A DNA stretch of 64,000 nucleotides from Methylobacterium amylolyticum (GCF_030700245.1 NZ_JAUYZI010000001.1:124001-188000), one strand, 5' to 3'; shown: positions 1 to 8,392, counted from the first letter of the stretch. The notes: generated from the sequence alone by a model not told the origin. Numbers and translations are program-made.

Positions 1-742
1 GGAGCGGCAGGCGCTGGTCGAGGCATGGCTCAGGGGAAACCCCGCGCGGGCGGCCGAGGTCTCGGCGGATCGCGCCCTGCGTGAGCGCTTGCGTGCCCGC
101 CTCGCGCCGATCGCCGAGGAGGCGATCCCGGCGCGGCTCCGGGTGGCCAATATCCGCTCGCGACATCGCCCGATAACTGGGCGCTGGCTTCCGGTCGCGG
201 CGGCTGCCGTGCTCTGCCTCGCGGTCGGCGGTGCCGCCGGCTGGTTCGGCCATGCCGCGCGGCAGGTACCCACGGTCACGCTCGCGCGAACCGAGCCGGC
301 GACCGACGACGCGGTGGCGGCCTTCCGCACCTACGTGGTCGAGGCGCTGCATCCGGTGGAGGTGCGCGCCGACGAGAAGCCACACCTCGTGACGTGGCTC
401 TCAAAGCGCCTCGGCCGGGCGGTGACCACCCCCGACCTCACGGCCTACGGCTTCCGCCTGATGGGCGGCCGGCTGCTGCCGGCGGGTTCCGAAGCCGCCG
501 CGATGCTGATGTACGATGACGATCACGGCACCCGGCTGACGCTCTACAGCCGCGTGGGCGATGCGGATGGCCGCACGGTGTTCCGCTTCGCCCGCGAGGG
601 CGATGTCGCTGCCTTCTCCTGGGTCGATGGCGGCATGTCCTACGTCGTCACGGGTCGCACCGACGAGGCGCGGCTATTGACCGTCGCGCAGGCGGTTGAT
701 GCGCAGATCCGTGGATTGCCGGTTCCGCCGCGGCAACCATGA
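1..742 (+). CDS. anti-sigma factor (5' end outside window)
   Basis: The reading frame is open from the first bases of the window, so the N-terminus is missing. About 25 visible residues precede the first in-window TTG at 89. The protein has a cytoplasmic Arg/Ala-rich part, one membrane helix at about 190-255 nt (an Ala/Val/Leu run ending in AAGWFGHAARQ), and a periplasmic domain of about 150 residues. That layout is typical of anti-sigma factors that hold an ECF sigma factor at the membrane. The stop overlaps the start of the LysR gene (ATGA), so the two are translationally coupled. The partner sigma gene is probably just upstream, outside the window. No zinc-binding HxxxCxxC motif is visible in the part present. 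Confidence 0.75.
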   Translation, partial: ERQALVEAWLRGNPARAAEVSADRALRERLRARLAPIAEEAIPARLRVANIRSRHRPITGRWLPVAAAAVLCLAVGGAAGWFGHAARQVPTVTLARTEPATDDAVAAFRTYVVEALHPVEVRADEKPHLVTWLSKRLGRAVTTPDLTAYGFRLMGGRLLPAGSEAAAMLMYDDDHGTRLTLYSRVGDADGRTVFRFAREGDVAAFSWVDGGMSYVVTGRTDEARLLTVAQAVDAQIRGLPVPPRQP

Positions 743-1629
743 CCCTCGACCAACTCCGCATCTTCGTGGCCGTGGCGGAGCGGCAGCACGTGACCCGAGC
801 CGCCGAGGCGCTGAACCTCGTCCAGTCGGCGGTCAGCACGGCGATCGCCAACATCGAGGGGCGGCACGCCACCAAGCTGTTTCACCGGGTCGGCCGCGGG
901 ATCGAGCTGACCGAGGCGGGACGCGTGTTCCTCGTCGAGGCCCGCGCCGTGCTCGCCCGGGCCGAGGCCGCCGAACTGGTGCTCGCCGACCTCAGTGGCA
1001 TGCGACGCGGGACGCTGGCCCTCTATGCCAGCCAGACCATCGCCAGCGACTGGCTGCCGCGCCACCTCGTCGCCTTCCGCCGGGCCTACCCTGAGATCGC
1101 CATCCGGTTGGCGGTGGGCAACACCACCGACGCCGCCGACGCGGTGCGCGCGGGGCAGGCCGAACTCGGCTTTGTCGAGGGGGCGCTGGACGACCCGACG
1201 CTCGCGAGTACGACCATCGCGCAGGACCAACTGGTCCTCGTGGTCGCCCCTGGCCATGCCTTCGCCGGGGCGACCGACCTCGAACCCGAAAACCTCGCCG
1301 GGGTCGATTGGGTGCTGCGCGAGGCTGGATCGGGAACCCGCTCGGCCTTCGAGGCGGCCCTGGGTGCGGCCGGCCTCGCAGCCGCCCAGCTTCGGGTCAC
1401 GCTCGAACTGCCCTCGAACGAGGCGGTCCGCGCTGCCGTCGAGGCCGGGGGCGGGGCCGCCGTACTGTCCGAGACCGTGGTCGCCGCAGCACTTCGGGCC
1501 GGGACCCTGGTGCGGGCGGCGTTCGACTTACCGAGCCGGCCGTTCCGGGTGCTGCGCCACAAGGAGCGCTACCGCAGCCGGGCCGCCGACGCGCTTCTCG
1601 ACCTGATCGCGGCAGCGAATGCCGGATGA
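739..1629 (+). CDS. LysR-family transcriptional regulator, YeiE/CbbR-like
   Basis: The product is 296 residues, the normal LysR length. The N-terminal winged HTH begins MTLDQLRIFVAVAERQHVTR and continues through the QSAVSTAIANIE recognition region. The effector-binding domain follows, with the REAGSGTR segment seen in CbbR/YeiE-type members and a later SNEAVRAAVEAG stretch. It acts in the cytoplasm as a DNA-binding regulator. It overlaps the anti-sigma gene upstream and the DUF202 gene downstream by ATGA, forming one transcription unit. In enterobacteria YeiE lies next to yeiH and responds to sulfite, and here a YeiH-type gene lies 5 kb away among sulfite oxidation genes. A role in sulfite response is therefore inferred, not shown. 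Confidence 0.85.
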   Translation: MTLDQLRIFVAVAERQHVTRAAEALNLVQSAVSTAIANIEGRHATKLFHRVGRGIELTEAGRVFLVEARAVLARAEAAELVLADLSGMRRGTLALYASQTIASDWLPRHLVAFRRAYPEIAIRLAVGNTTDAADAVRAGQAELGFVEGALDDPTLASTTIAQDQLVLVVAPGHAFAGATDLEPENLAGVDWVLREAGSGTRSAFEAALGAAGLAAAQLRVTLELPSNEAVRAAVEAGGGAAVLSETVVAAALRAGTLVRAAFDLPSRPFRVLRHKERYRSRAADALLDLIAAANAG

Positions 1630-1997
1630 GCGAGCCCGCGAAACCCGTGCCCCCCGACGATCCCCGGGTGAGGCTCGCCGAGGATCGGACGGTTCTGGCG
1701 GCCGAACGCACCTTCGTGGCGTGGCTTCGCACCGGGCTCGCGTTCCTCGGCGTCGGCCTCGCCGCGCAGCGCTTCCTGCGGGAGGTTCTGGCGGTTTGGC
1801 CGCTGAAGGTGCTGTCGCTGACCCTGATCGCCTGTGCACTCGCCTCATTCGCCGGCGCCGTGTGGCGTGACCGGGCGATCCGGGCACGGCTCGCCCATTC
1901 CGAGATCCCGATGATGCCGCGCCTCCTCACCGTCGGGATTGCGGCCCTGCTGATCGCGATCTCCGGCCTCGCGGCCACCGCCCTGCTCTGGGCGTGA
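1626..1997 (+). CDS. DUF202 (YidH-like) membrane protein
   Basis: The product is 123 residues. The start ATG at 1626 overlaps the LysR stop, and the in-frame extension upstream is a shadow of the LysR gene. A hydrophilic N-terminus is followed by the DUF202 signature region LAEDRTVLAAERTFVAWLRT and then three predicted membrane helices (about residues 35-55, 60-82 and 100-122). The family is small inner-membrane proteins of unknown function. It is translationally coupled to the LysR regulator and probably shares its promoter. Confidence 0.85.
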   Translation: MSEPAKPVPPDDPRVRLAEDRTVLAAERTFVAWLRTGLAFLGVGLAAQRFLREVLAVWPLKVLSLTLIACALASFAGAVWRDRAIRARLAHSEIPMMPRLLTVGIAALLIAISGLAATALLWA

Positions 1998-2000
1998 GGG

Positions 2001-3086
2001 TCAGGCCACCGTCACTCGCACCCGGTGCCAGGCGGCGCTGAGGTAGCCCTTGTAGTTCCAGGTGTCGTCGGGGGCGGCCGGCTGGGTCTGGCCGGCGGAA
2101 TCCCAGGCCCGCACCGCGAGCTCGTGCTCGCCGGCGGTCAGCTCGCGTTCAATCTCCCAGAACGTCCAGGCGTAGGGCGCGTCGGCGTCGCGCTCGATCC
2201 GGGCCTGCGCCCAGCTGCGGCCGCCATCCGTCGAAACGTCGACGCGGGCGACCGCGCGGTCGCTGGCGATGGCGTAGCCGCGGATCGCGTGCCGGCCGGC
2301 CTTCAACGCCGCGCCGCGGGCGGGCTCGCAGATCGCGCTGTTCAACGGCATCGCCTCGATGGTGATGCCGTGGGCCGGGTCGGCGGTCTCGGCCGTCACG
2401 TTGGGCGGAAACAGCTTGTAGTCGTCGGCCTGCATCGGGTTGTCGGAAGGCCGGTCCTGAACCGAGATGCGGGCGAGCCACTTCGGGCTGCGGATACCGG
2501 CAAATCCTGGAACGACCACGCGCAACGGATGGCCGTGCTCGGGGGCGAGAGGCTCGCCGTTCATCGCGAAAGCGAGCAGCGTCTCGGGGGCCAGCGCCTT
2601 GGCGAGCGGGATCGAGGCACCGAAGCGCGTGTCCGTGTCCGCGATCCGGTCGTGGCTCTCGAAGGCGACGTGGCGCTCATCATCCGCATCGATGCCGGCC
2701 TCGCGCAGCACGTCGGCGAGCCGCACGCCGGTCCATTCCGCATTACCGATGGCACCGGGCGCCCACGGGTCGCCGGAGACCGGCGCCACGGCCAGCATGT
2801 CGGCCCGGCGGTTGCCGGCGCATTGCATCACCGCCGTGACGGTGACGGGCGCGAAGCGTTCTTTGAGATCGGCGAGGGAGAGGTCGAGGGGCGTCGCGAC
2901 CATTCCGTCGACGGTCAGGCGGTAGCCGTTGGCGTCGAGGTCCGGGATGTCGCCGTGGCTGCGGACGTAGAAGTCGGCTTGATCAGTCAGGAAGGCGGCC
3001 CGCAGGCGATCGAGCGGCGGCTCGGCGTTGTAGGGCGCCTTTCCGTGGACGATGAGGCGGTCCTTGCGCTGGAACAGGCCGAGCAT
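2001..3086 (-). CDS. sulfite-oxidase-like molybdopterin oxidoreductase
   Basis: The product is 361 residues when started at the ATG at 3086, which has an AGGAC-type ribosome site; an in-frame GTG-type extension to 3149 is possible but falls inside the terminator hairpin. The SUOX-fold molybdopterin-binding domain spans about residues 30-215. It includes VMQCAGNRR, whose Cys89 is the expected Mo ligand, and the GNAEWTGVRLADVL segment. The C-terminal Mo-co dimerisation domain (about 230-360) has VDVSTDGGRSWAQA. No signal peptide is evident, so it may be cytoplasmic, unlike the SorA copy at 4684-5907. It likely oxidises sulfite or a related substrate. A strong terminator lies just upstream, so it probably has its own promoter. 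Confidence 0.85.
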   Translation of the reverse strand: MLGLFQRKDRLIVHGKAPYNAEPPLDRLRAAFLTDQADFYVRSHGDIPDLDANGYRLTVDGMVATPLDLSLADLKERFAPVTVTAVMQCAGNRRADMLAVAPVSGDPWAPGAIGNAEWTGVRLADVLREAGIDADDERHVAFESHDRIADTDTRFGASIPLAKALAPETLLAFAMNGEPLAPEHGHPLRVVVPGFAGIRSPKWLARISVQDRPSDNPMQADDYKLFPPNVTAETADPAHGITIEAMPLNSAICEPARGAALKAGRHAIRGYAIASDRAVARVDVSTDGGRSWAQARIERDADAPYAWTFWEIERELTAGEHELAVRAWDSAGQTQPAAPDDTWNYKGYLSAAWHRVRVTVA

Positions 3087-3123
3087 GGGGTCTTTGTCCT
3101 GCGTTCGCGACGTGTCGAGATCG

Positions 3124-3158
3124 AAAACGCGCCGGGCGCCGAAAGGCACCCGGCGCGC
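3124..3158 (-). terminator. Rho-independent terminator after the beta-propeller gene
   Basis: A GC-rich hairpin with arms at 3128-3140 and 3145-3157 (one C:A mismatch) and a GAAA/TTTC tetraloop is followed on the - strand by TTTT. It begins only 7 bases past the propeller stop codon and separates that gene from the SUOX-like gene. Confidence 0.75.
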
Positions 3159-3164
3159 GACGCT

Positions 3165-4148
3165 TCACGGCTTCATCGTCGAAACCACCGCGTTCTTCGC
3201 GCGGTCGACCACGGCCACGCTGAGGTCGCGATTGAGGACGTACGCGTGGGCGTTGTCGGCCGAGAACGCGATCGCCTGGCGCGGCTCGTTCAGCCCGGTC
3301 ACCGTGGCGACGACCTTGAGGCTGCCGGTGTCGATCACCGACAAGGAGTCGTCCTTGAGGTTGCCCGAATAGACGAAGCGCCCGTCCGGGGTCAGCGCGG
3401 CCCCGTAGGGGTCCTTGCCCACCGCGACTTCAGAGGTGACCTTGCGGGCGGCGACATCGACCACGCCGATGGTGTTGCGGCCGCTGTTGGCGGCAAACAG
3501 CGTCTTGCCGTCCTTGGTGATCGAGATGGCGCGCAGCTTTTCGAACCCGACGATCTCGCCGGTGATCTTGTTGGTGGCGGTGTCGACCAACGTGATCTTG
3601 TCGCCGAGGAAGTTCGTCACGAACACGGTCTTGCCGTCCGGCGACAGCTTCACGCCCTGGCGCGGCTGAGCGAAGCCGGGGATCACGGCGTCTGCGAGCA
3701 TGGTCTTGGTGTCGAACACGGTCAGCGTGCTCGCGGCCTCGTTGTTGACGTAGAGCTTTGTCCCGTCGGCCGAGAGCACCGTGCCGAACGCACCGGGGCC
3801 CGCGGCAAGAACGCCGGCTTCTTTGCCGGTGCCGGTCTCGTAGACCGTGATCCGGCCCGTGCCGCTGTCGGAGACGTAGAAGCGGGCGCCGTCCGGCGCG
3901 AACACGATGTTGCGCGGCGTGACGAAGCCGTCGAGGCGGCGCAGCACCGTGCCCTTGGCGACGTCGTAGACGATGACGGCGCTCTCCTCGCTGTTCGACA
4001 CCGCGGCGACCGTGCCGGCGGCGTTCAGGGCGAGCGCGTTGTTCTTGATTGCGCCGTCGAAGCCGGCGGCGAATCCAGGTTGGTTCTGGGTGAGGAGCAA
4101 GGCAGCTCCGGCGAGGAGGGCGCGGAGGCTGGTGCGGACGTCAGTCAT
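3165..4148 (-). CDS. periplasmic YVTN-type beta-propeller protein
   Basis: The product is 327 residues from the ATG at 4148. The longer upstream frame is non-coding, because a signal peptide (hydrophobic core ALLAGAALLL, cleavage near GFAA) starts here. The mature part is a series of about seven WD/YVTN-like blades, each with a pattern such as SPDGKTVFVTNFLGDKITLV or TPDGRFVYSGNLKDDSLSVI. Such propellers often accompany periplasmic cytochromes and molybdoenzymes, but no catalytic residues can be named. It lies downstream of sorAB, with its own upstream copy of the 29-bp element shared with sorA, so it is likely co-regulated with sulfite oxidation. Confidence 0.8.
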   Translation of the reverse strand: MTDVRTSLRALLAGAALLLTQNQPGFAAGFDGAIKNNALALNAAGTVAAVSNSEESAVIVYDVAKGTVLRRLDGFVTPRNIVFAPDGARFYVSDSGTGRITVYETGTGKEAGVLAAGPGAFGTVLSADGTKLYVNNEAASTLTVFDTKTMLADAVIPGFAQPRQGVKLSPDGKTVFVTNFLGDKITLVDTATNKITGEIVGFEKLRAISITKDGKTLFAANSGRNTIGVVDVAARKVTSEVAVGKDPYGAALTPDGRFVYSGNLKDDSLSVIDTGSLKVVATVTGLNEPRQAIAFSADNAHAYVLNRDLSVAVVDRAKNAVVSTMKP

Positions 4149-4261
4149 GAAGCGTGTCTCTCGGGCATGCGCCCTCGTTCGGCGGCCTGGGGCCGGCCGT
4201 GCGGGCGAGTTCGAAATCGGATTGCGTCGTGCGGGACCGGTCAGGCCGTGCATCGCCTTAA

Positions 4262-4290
4262 GGAGATGCCACCGAGGGCGGTCTATTCCC
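4262..4290 (-). promoter_or_regulatory. putative ECF-type promoter of the propeller gene (copy 1 of shared element)
   Basis: On the - strand this 29-bp element has the form GGGAATA-N14-GCATCTCC. It matches the element upstream of sorA at 23 of 29 positions. The GGAATA block fits an ECF -35 region and the 3' block the -10 region. It lies 114 bases before the propeller start codon. The sigma factor is inferred to be the partner of the anti-sigma factor at the window start. Confidence 0.55.
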
Positions 4291-4322
4291 CGAGGCCGAC
4301 GAAAAAAGCACGGCGGCCTCGG
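4290..4322 (-). terminator. inverted repeat downstream of sorB, possible terminator
   Basis: Perfect 9-bp arms at 4290-4298 and 4314-4322 enclose a loop that carries six T residues on the - strand. It sits 12 bases beyond the sorB stop and abuts the propeller promoter element. The T-run is in the loop rather than after the stem, so terminator function is uncertain. Confidence 0.35.
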
Positions 4323-4333
4323 GATTCGAGGGT

Positions 4334-4672
4334 TCAGGGCGTGGGCTTCAACGCCGTGAGGTAGTCGACGATGGTCTGCACATCGGCCTGATCGACCGGC
4401 GCTTTGTAGACGTGGACCATCTTGTTCACGGTCTCGGTCCACTGCGCCTTCGTGAGCTTGGGCTGGGTCAGCACCATCCCGGCCGAGTGGCAGGCGAGGC
4501 AATTGTTATTGACCGCCTCGGCTCCCGGCCCGTCCGGAAAGATCCGGTCGGACGTCGGAAATTCGATCGATTGCGAGCTGAAGCGCATCGGCTCGGGAGC
4601 AGGCGCCGCGAGCGCCACCAGGGGAGACAGGATGAGCGCGGTGATGAGGGCCGCAGGGCGGATCGTGTTCAT
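4334..4672 (-). CDS. sorB: sulfite dehydrogenase cytochrome c subunit
   Basis: The product is 112 residues with a cleavable signal peptide (ending near ALAAPAP), so it is periplasmic. A single CxxCH haem site (CLACH, about residue 56-60) is followed by a conserved methionine in PKLTKAQWTETVNKMVHVYK as a likely distal haem ligand. Size and context match SorB of SorAB sulfite dehydrogenases, where it takes electrons from the SorA molybdenum centre. Its start is 11 bases after the sorA stop on the same strand, indicating an operon. Confidence 0.85.
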   Translation of the reverse strand: MNTIRPAALITALILSPLVALAAPAPEPMRFSSQSIEFPTSDRIFPDGPGAEAVNNNCLACHSAGMVLTQPKLTKAQWTETVNKMVHVYKAPVDQADVQTIVDYLTALKPTP

Positions 4673-4683
4673 GGCTGTTCTCC

Positions 4684-5907
4684 TCAAGCGGCCTGGAAGG
4701 ACACGGTCTCGATGCCGTTCTGCATGAAGCCGTTGGCGTTCCAGACCCGGTCCATGCCTTGCGCGACGCCCTTGGTGTTTGTGCAGCGGACCTTGACCGT
4801 ATGGGTCCCGGCAGCAAGCGCCGGCAGGCTGCCGTCGAAGCGGCGGAAGCTGTAGGGGCCCTCGTCCGCCCCGAGTTGCGCCGGGACCCACGTCGCTCCG
4901 CCGTCTCCAGAGACCTCGACCGTCTTCACCCCACAATCGCCGCCGAAGGCGATGCCGCGGATGGCCACCGGCGTTCCGGCCGCCACCCTGGCGCCGTCCT
5001 GCAGATTGGTGACGAACGAGCGCGGCACCATCCTGTTGATCGGCACTGTCTTGAAGCCGGTCTGGCCGGGCTTGATGTTAGCGCCCGGCACATCGGGGAT
5101 GCGATAGGCGGTCTTCATCCAATATTGTTCGTCGGGCTTGTCCAGGACCTCGATGTCGGACAGCATCTTCACCCAATAAGTCGAGTACCAGCCCGGCACC
5201 ACGAGCCGGAGCGGGAAGCCGTTAAGCAGCGGCAATTGCTCGCCATTCATCGCGTAGGCGATCATCACCTCGCCATTGCTTGCGTGATCGAGATCGAGCG
5301 ATTTCTTGAAGTCGGGCGCGTCGTCGACCACCGGCGCGTCGAGGCCGTCGAAGCGCACCTGCACGGCACCGGCCTTCACCCCGGCCTGTTCGAGCACATC
5401 CTTGAGGCGTACGCCGGTCCATTTGGCGTTGCCCATCGAGCCGTTAGCCCATTGCGCGCCGGGCACTCGCGGCTCGAACAGCCCGCGCGAATTGCCCGAG
5501 CACTGGTTGACCGCGGCGATCTCGAAGCGCGGCAGGCCGGCGATGGCGTCGAGGGAGAGTGAGAGTTCCTTCTCCACATGGCCGTGGACCTTGAGCCGGA
5601 AGGTGCCGGCATCCACCTCGGTCGGGATCGAGGCCCAGTGCCAGCGCACGTAGAAGCGGTCGTTGGGGGTGAACACGCCCTCGTCGAACACCGAAAACGG
5701 CGTCTCCAGCAGCGGAGGATGAGTACGCTGCAGGATCATCTCGCCCTTGCCCGGAAAGGCGGTGGTCAGCGCCCGCTCGTCCGGGCCGCCCGGCAGAGGC
5801 AGCTTCACCGAGCCCGCGGCCCAGGCCGGCAGTGCGGCGCCGAGGCTGCCGAGCCCGAGTCCACCCAGGACGAGGCGGCGGTTCGTCGGTCTGTCCAATC
5901 CGTGCAT
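4684..5907 (-). CDS. sorA: SorA-type sulfite dehydrogenase catalytic subunit
   Basis: The product is 407 residues with a Tat-like leader (NRRLVLGGLG then a hydrophobic stretch to about residue 31), as expected for a molybdoenzyme exported folded. The molybdopterin domain contains AAVNQCSGNSRG with Cys136 as the Mo ligand and GNAKWTGVRLKDVLEQAG. The C-terminal dimerisation domain has VEVSGDGGATWVPAQLG. It would oxidise sulfite to sulfate in the periplasm and pass electrons to SorB, encoded immediately downstream. The start ATG at 5907 is preceded by a GGGGAGA ribosome site. A 29-bp ECF-like promoter element lies 76 bases upstream. Confidence 0.9.
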   Translation of the reverse strand: MHGLDRPTNRRLVLGGLGLGSLGAALPAWAAGSVKLPLPGGPDERALTTAFPGKGEMILQRTHPPLLETPFSVFDEGVFTPNDRFYVRWHWASIPTEVDAGTFRLKVHGHVEKELSLSLDAIAGLPRFEIAAVNQCSGNSRGLFEPRVPGAQWANGSMGNAKWTGVRLKDVLEQAGVKAGAVQVRFDGLDAPVVDDAPDFKKSLDLDHASNGEVMIAYAMNGEQLPLLNGFPLRLVVPGWYSTYWVKMLSDIEVLDKPDEQYWMKTAYRIPDVPGANIKPGQTGFKTVPINRMVPRSFVTNLQDGARVAAGTPVAIRGIAFGGDCGVKTVEVSGDGGATWVPAQLGADEGPYSFRRFDGSLPALAAGTHTVKVRCTNTKGVAQGMDRVWNANGFMQNGIETVSFQAA

Positions 5908-5982
5908 GGTCTCTCCCCTTGAAGAATGTCGGCATCGATGCGTTCGAGGGCATCGAGCCCCGTGGCGATTCCTCGCGACAAG

Positions 5983-6011
5983 GGAGATGCTACGGAAAGC
6001 GATTTATTCCC
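5983..6011 (-). promoter_or_regulatory. putative ECF-type promoter of sorAB (copy 2 of shared element)
   Basis: On the - strand it reads GGGAATA-N14-GCATCTCC, sharing 23 of 29 positions with the element at 4262-4290. The two were found by comparing the upstream regions of sorA and the propeller gene, and nothing else within those regions aligns as well. This supports control of both by one alternative sigma factor. Confidence 0.55.
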
Positions 6012-6151
6012 TCCAACGGTCTTTCGCGATGCGAACGATCTCCCGGTGCGATGATTCGAGAATTTTCAATCTCTCGCTTGGTCCGGAATTCTTCGGGGCA
6101 TCGCGCCGGATGAAAACCTGGATCGGTGGTGGAGCCGGATCCTCACCCGGA

Positions 6152-7249
6152 TCAGACTAGGCCGAGCACGTGGATCAGGCCGAGGCTGACGGCGCCGAGC
6201 GCGAGGAGCGAGGCGACTACCGCCAGCGTCACCCGCGCCCCGGCCTTGGCGACGCTGCGCACGTCGACCCCGAGGCCGAGCGCCGCCATCGAGACCACGG
6301 TCAGCACATTGGCGGTCTCCGACATCGGCGCGAGCGCGACCTGCGGGATCAGCCCGGCCGAGCGAAGTCCGGCGAGCGCGAGGAATGCGAGGATGAACCA
6401 CGGCACCAGGCGGTGGATCGCGAGGCCGGCGCGGGCCGGGCGGTCGCCGGCTGTGACGCCGGGCGCGGCCTCGTCGGTCTCCGCGCGCAGCCGGCTCGCG
6501 CCGAGGGAGAGCACCAGGACGACCGGGCCGAGCATCAGCACCCGGACGAGCTTCACCAAAGTTCCCACTTGGACGCTGAGCGCCGCGACCGGCGCGGTGG
6601 CGGCGAGCACCTGCGGCACGGCGTAGACGGTCAGTCCGGCGAGCACCCCGTACTGCATCGGCGACAGGCCGAGCAGCGGCACCAGCAGGGGCAGGCCGAG
6701 CACCACCAGCACGCCCAGCACCGCGGTGAAGGCGATGGAGGCGGCGACGTCCTCGCCGTCGGCGCCGATCACCGGGGCCGTGGCGGCGATCGCCGAGTTG
6801 CCGCAGATCGAGTTGCCGCAGGCGACGAGGATCGCCATGCGCGGGTGCAGCCCGAGCGCCCGGCCGATGCCGTAGCTCGACAGGATCGCGACCGCGACGA
6901 CGCCCGCGATGCCGAAGAGCAGACCCGGACCGGCGGCGAGGATCGTCGCAAGGCTGAGCGAGGCCCCGAGAAGAACAACCGCGATCTCCAGTACGGTCTT
7001 GGCCCCGAAGGCGATGCCGGGAAAGAAACGTTGCGACGGGGTCCAGGCCGTGCGGATCGCGCTGCCGAGCAGGATCGCCAGCACCAGGGCTTCGAGCCAG
7101 GCGCGACCGAACAGATGCGCCTCGACGGCCTCGAAGCCGACCGCTGCGGCGGTGACCGCCACGCAGAGGCCCAGTCCCGGAAGGATGGCTCTCGTGCCGG
7201 CCAAGGCGCCCATCGATCGAGGGTGAGAGAAAAGTCTGGGCACGGACAT
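6152..7249 (-). CDS. YeiH/UPF0324 family membrane protein (putative sulfate exporter)
   Basis: From the ATG at 7249 (GGAG upstream) the product is 365 residues. An in-frame GTG at 7297 would add 16 residues and is the alternative start. The sequence holds about ten hydrophobic helices, including GLGLCVAVTAAAVGFE, the ACGNSICGNSAIAATAPVI segment and SPMQYGVLAGLTVYAVPQ, which are typical of the conserved hypothetical 698/YeiH family. Members are annotated as putative sulfate exporters. With SorAB making sulfate next door, efflux of the oxidation product or of sulfite is a reasonable inference. It is transcribed in the same direction as sorAB but is separated by 244 bases and probably has its own promoter. 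Confidence 0.8.
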   Translation of the reverse strand: MSVPRLFSHPRSMGALAGTRAILPGLGLCVAVTAAAVGFEAVEAHLFGRAWLEALVLAILLGSAIRTAWTPSQRFFPGIAFGAKTVLEIAVVLLGASLSLATILAAGPGLLFGIAGVVAVAILSSYGIGRALGLHPRMAILVACGNSICGNSAIAATAPVIGADGEDVAASIAFTAVLGVLVVLGLPLLVPLLGLSPMQYGVLAGLTVYAVPQVLAATAPVAALSVQVGTLVKLVRVLMLGPVVLVLSLGASRLRAETDEAAPGVTAGDRPARAGLAIHRLVPWFILAFLALAGLRSAGLIPQVALAPMSETANVLTVVSMAALGLGVDVRSVAKAGARVTLAVVASLLALGAVSLGLIHVLGLV

Positions 7250-7291
7250 GGATGGCTCCAATGTGATGCCAGAGAATCCCATGTCCCTTTC

Positions 7292-7308
7292 ATTCACTCC
7301 AACGGAAT
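7292..7308. promoter_or_regulatory. possible LysR-type operator upstream of yeiH
   Basis: An ATTC-N9-GAAT dyad, the general shape of a LysR binding site, sits 43 bases upstream of the chosen yeiH start. It would be a candidate site for the LysR protein encoded at 739-1629. Short dyads of this size also occur by chance. Confidence 0.3.
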
Positions 7309-7396
7309 GATCAGATGTTTTCCATCAACGAAATAGATGAAAAGATGGCCCCTTCGCAGCTTGCGGAGCCCCATGCTGCGAGGTCGACAGGTGGAT

Positions 7397-8095
7397 TCAC
7401 GCGTCGATCCAGCGGGCCTTGATCGTCGTGTCCGCGGCAAACTCATAGATCCTGACGGAGCCCGTTGTGAGTTCGAGGTCCTCGACCTCCGCCGGGCTGA
7501 GGTCTTCGAGCGCCATCACAAGCGCCCGCAGGCAATTGCCGTGGGCGACGACCAGAACGTCCCCGCCCATGACCACCGGTAGGATGGATCGGAGGTAGCA
7601 GGGCACGATGCGGGCGACGGTATCGCGCAGGCTCTCGCCATTCGGCGGCGCCTCGGCGTAGGAGCGGCGCCAGGTCTCGATCCGCACCGCCCCCCAGCGC
7701 GCATCGGCGGTAGTCTTGTCGAGCCCGCTGAGGTCGCCGTAGTCTCGCTCGTCGAGCGCGGCGAAGCGTTGGGGAATTAATCCGGGTTGCCCGAGCGCAT
7801 CGAGGATAAGCCGGCCGCTCACGACGGCCCGCGTCAGCGTAGAGGTGAAGGCAACAGAAAAGCGCCAGCGGCGCTCGGCCAAACGCCGGCCGGCTGCCTC
7901 CGCTTCCATCCGGCCCTGCTCGGTCAAGGGCGAGTCCAGCAATCCCGTGAACAGGCCGGATCGGTTGGCTACACTCTGGCCATGCCGGACAAGCACGAGA
8001 CGTCTCGTGACCGGGGCTTTGCAATCGTGAATCACGCTGTCTCCCGAGGCAGAGCACTTTCGCGCCGGTTGCATCGCCTCTGATGAAGTCGGCAT
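7397..8095 (-). CDS. histidine phosphatase, GpmA-like phosphoglycerate mutase homologue
   Basis: The product is up to 232 residues, and the first ~29 are poorly conserved-looking, so an internal start (for example at residue 8 or the Val before TRRLVLV) is possible. The phosphohistidine motif LVLVRHGQSVANRSGLFTG is followed by LTEQGRMEAEAAGRRL, LDERDYGDLSGLDK, WRRSYAEAPPNGESL and the second catalytic His in VVAHGNCLRALVMAL. These match 2,3-bisphosphoglycerate-dependent mutase (GpmA) block by block. Changes in otherwise conserved positions suggest a divergent paralogue rather than the main glycolytic enzyme. It sits at the edge of the accessory region. Confidence 0.8.
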   Translation of the reverse strand: MPTSSEAMQPARKCSASGDSVIHDCKAPVTRRLVLVRHGQSVANRSGLFTGLLDSPLTEQGRMEAEAAGRRLAERRWRFSVAFTSTLTRAVVSGRLILDALGQPGLIPQRFAALDERDYGDLSGLDKTTADARWGAVRIETWRRSYAEAPPNGESLRDTVARIVPCYLRSILPVVMGGDVLVVAHGNCLRALVMALEDLSPAEVEDLELTTGSVRIYEFAADTTIKARWIDA

Positions 8096-8392
8096 CCGGC
8101 TTCAACGAAATTCGACCCTGAGATGAGTTGGACCGACTGTCCGGAGACGGCGATTCATCCTTGGTCCGCTTTAGAACGTCTTGCGACTGAAAGCAGCCAA
8201 GCTGCTTGCCACCCCTCTCGGTCGTTCCGGTGTGGTTACCATAGGTCCGAGGCAAGGCTTTTGACCGCTCGGCGGGCGAACGGGGCGCGCCTGCTGGACT
8301 ACCTCTATCGCGCCGTGCCCCATCGCACGGGACGGTCGGTCTCACCCTGCGCGCTCAGATCATCACGGCCACGACGGCGGTCGAGGCCATCG
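8096..8392. other. intergenic stretch with no recognisable gene
   Basis: Short open frames here lack family features and ribosome sites. The following DNA contains a decayed response-regulator end, so this looks like degraded sequence at the start of the accessory region. Confidence 0.5.

Noticed and set aside
2025..4364. 779-residue open frame on the + strand
   Set aside because: It is antisense to the SUOX-like and propeller genes, which have clear motifs and signal peptides. Long antisense frames are expected in GC-rich DNA.
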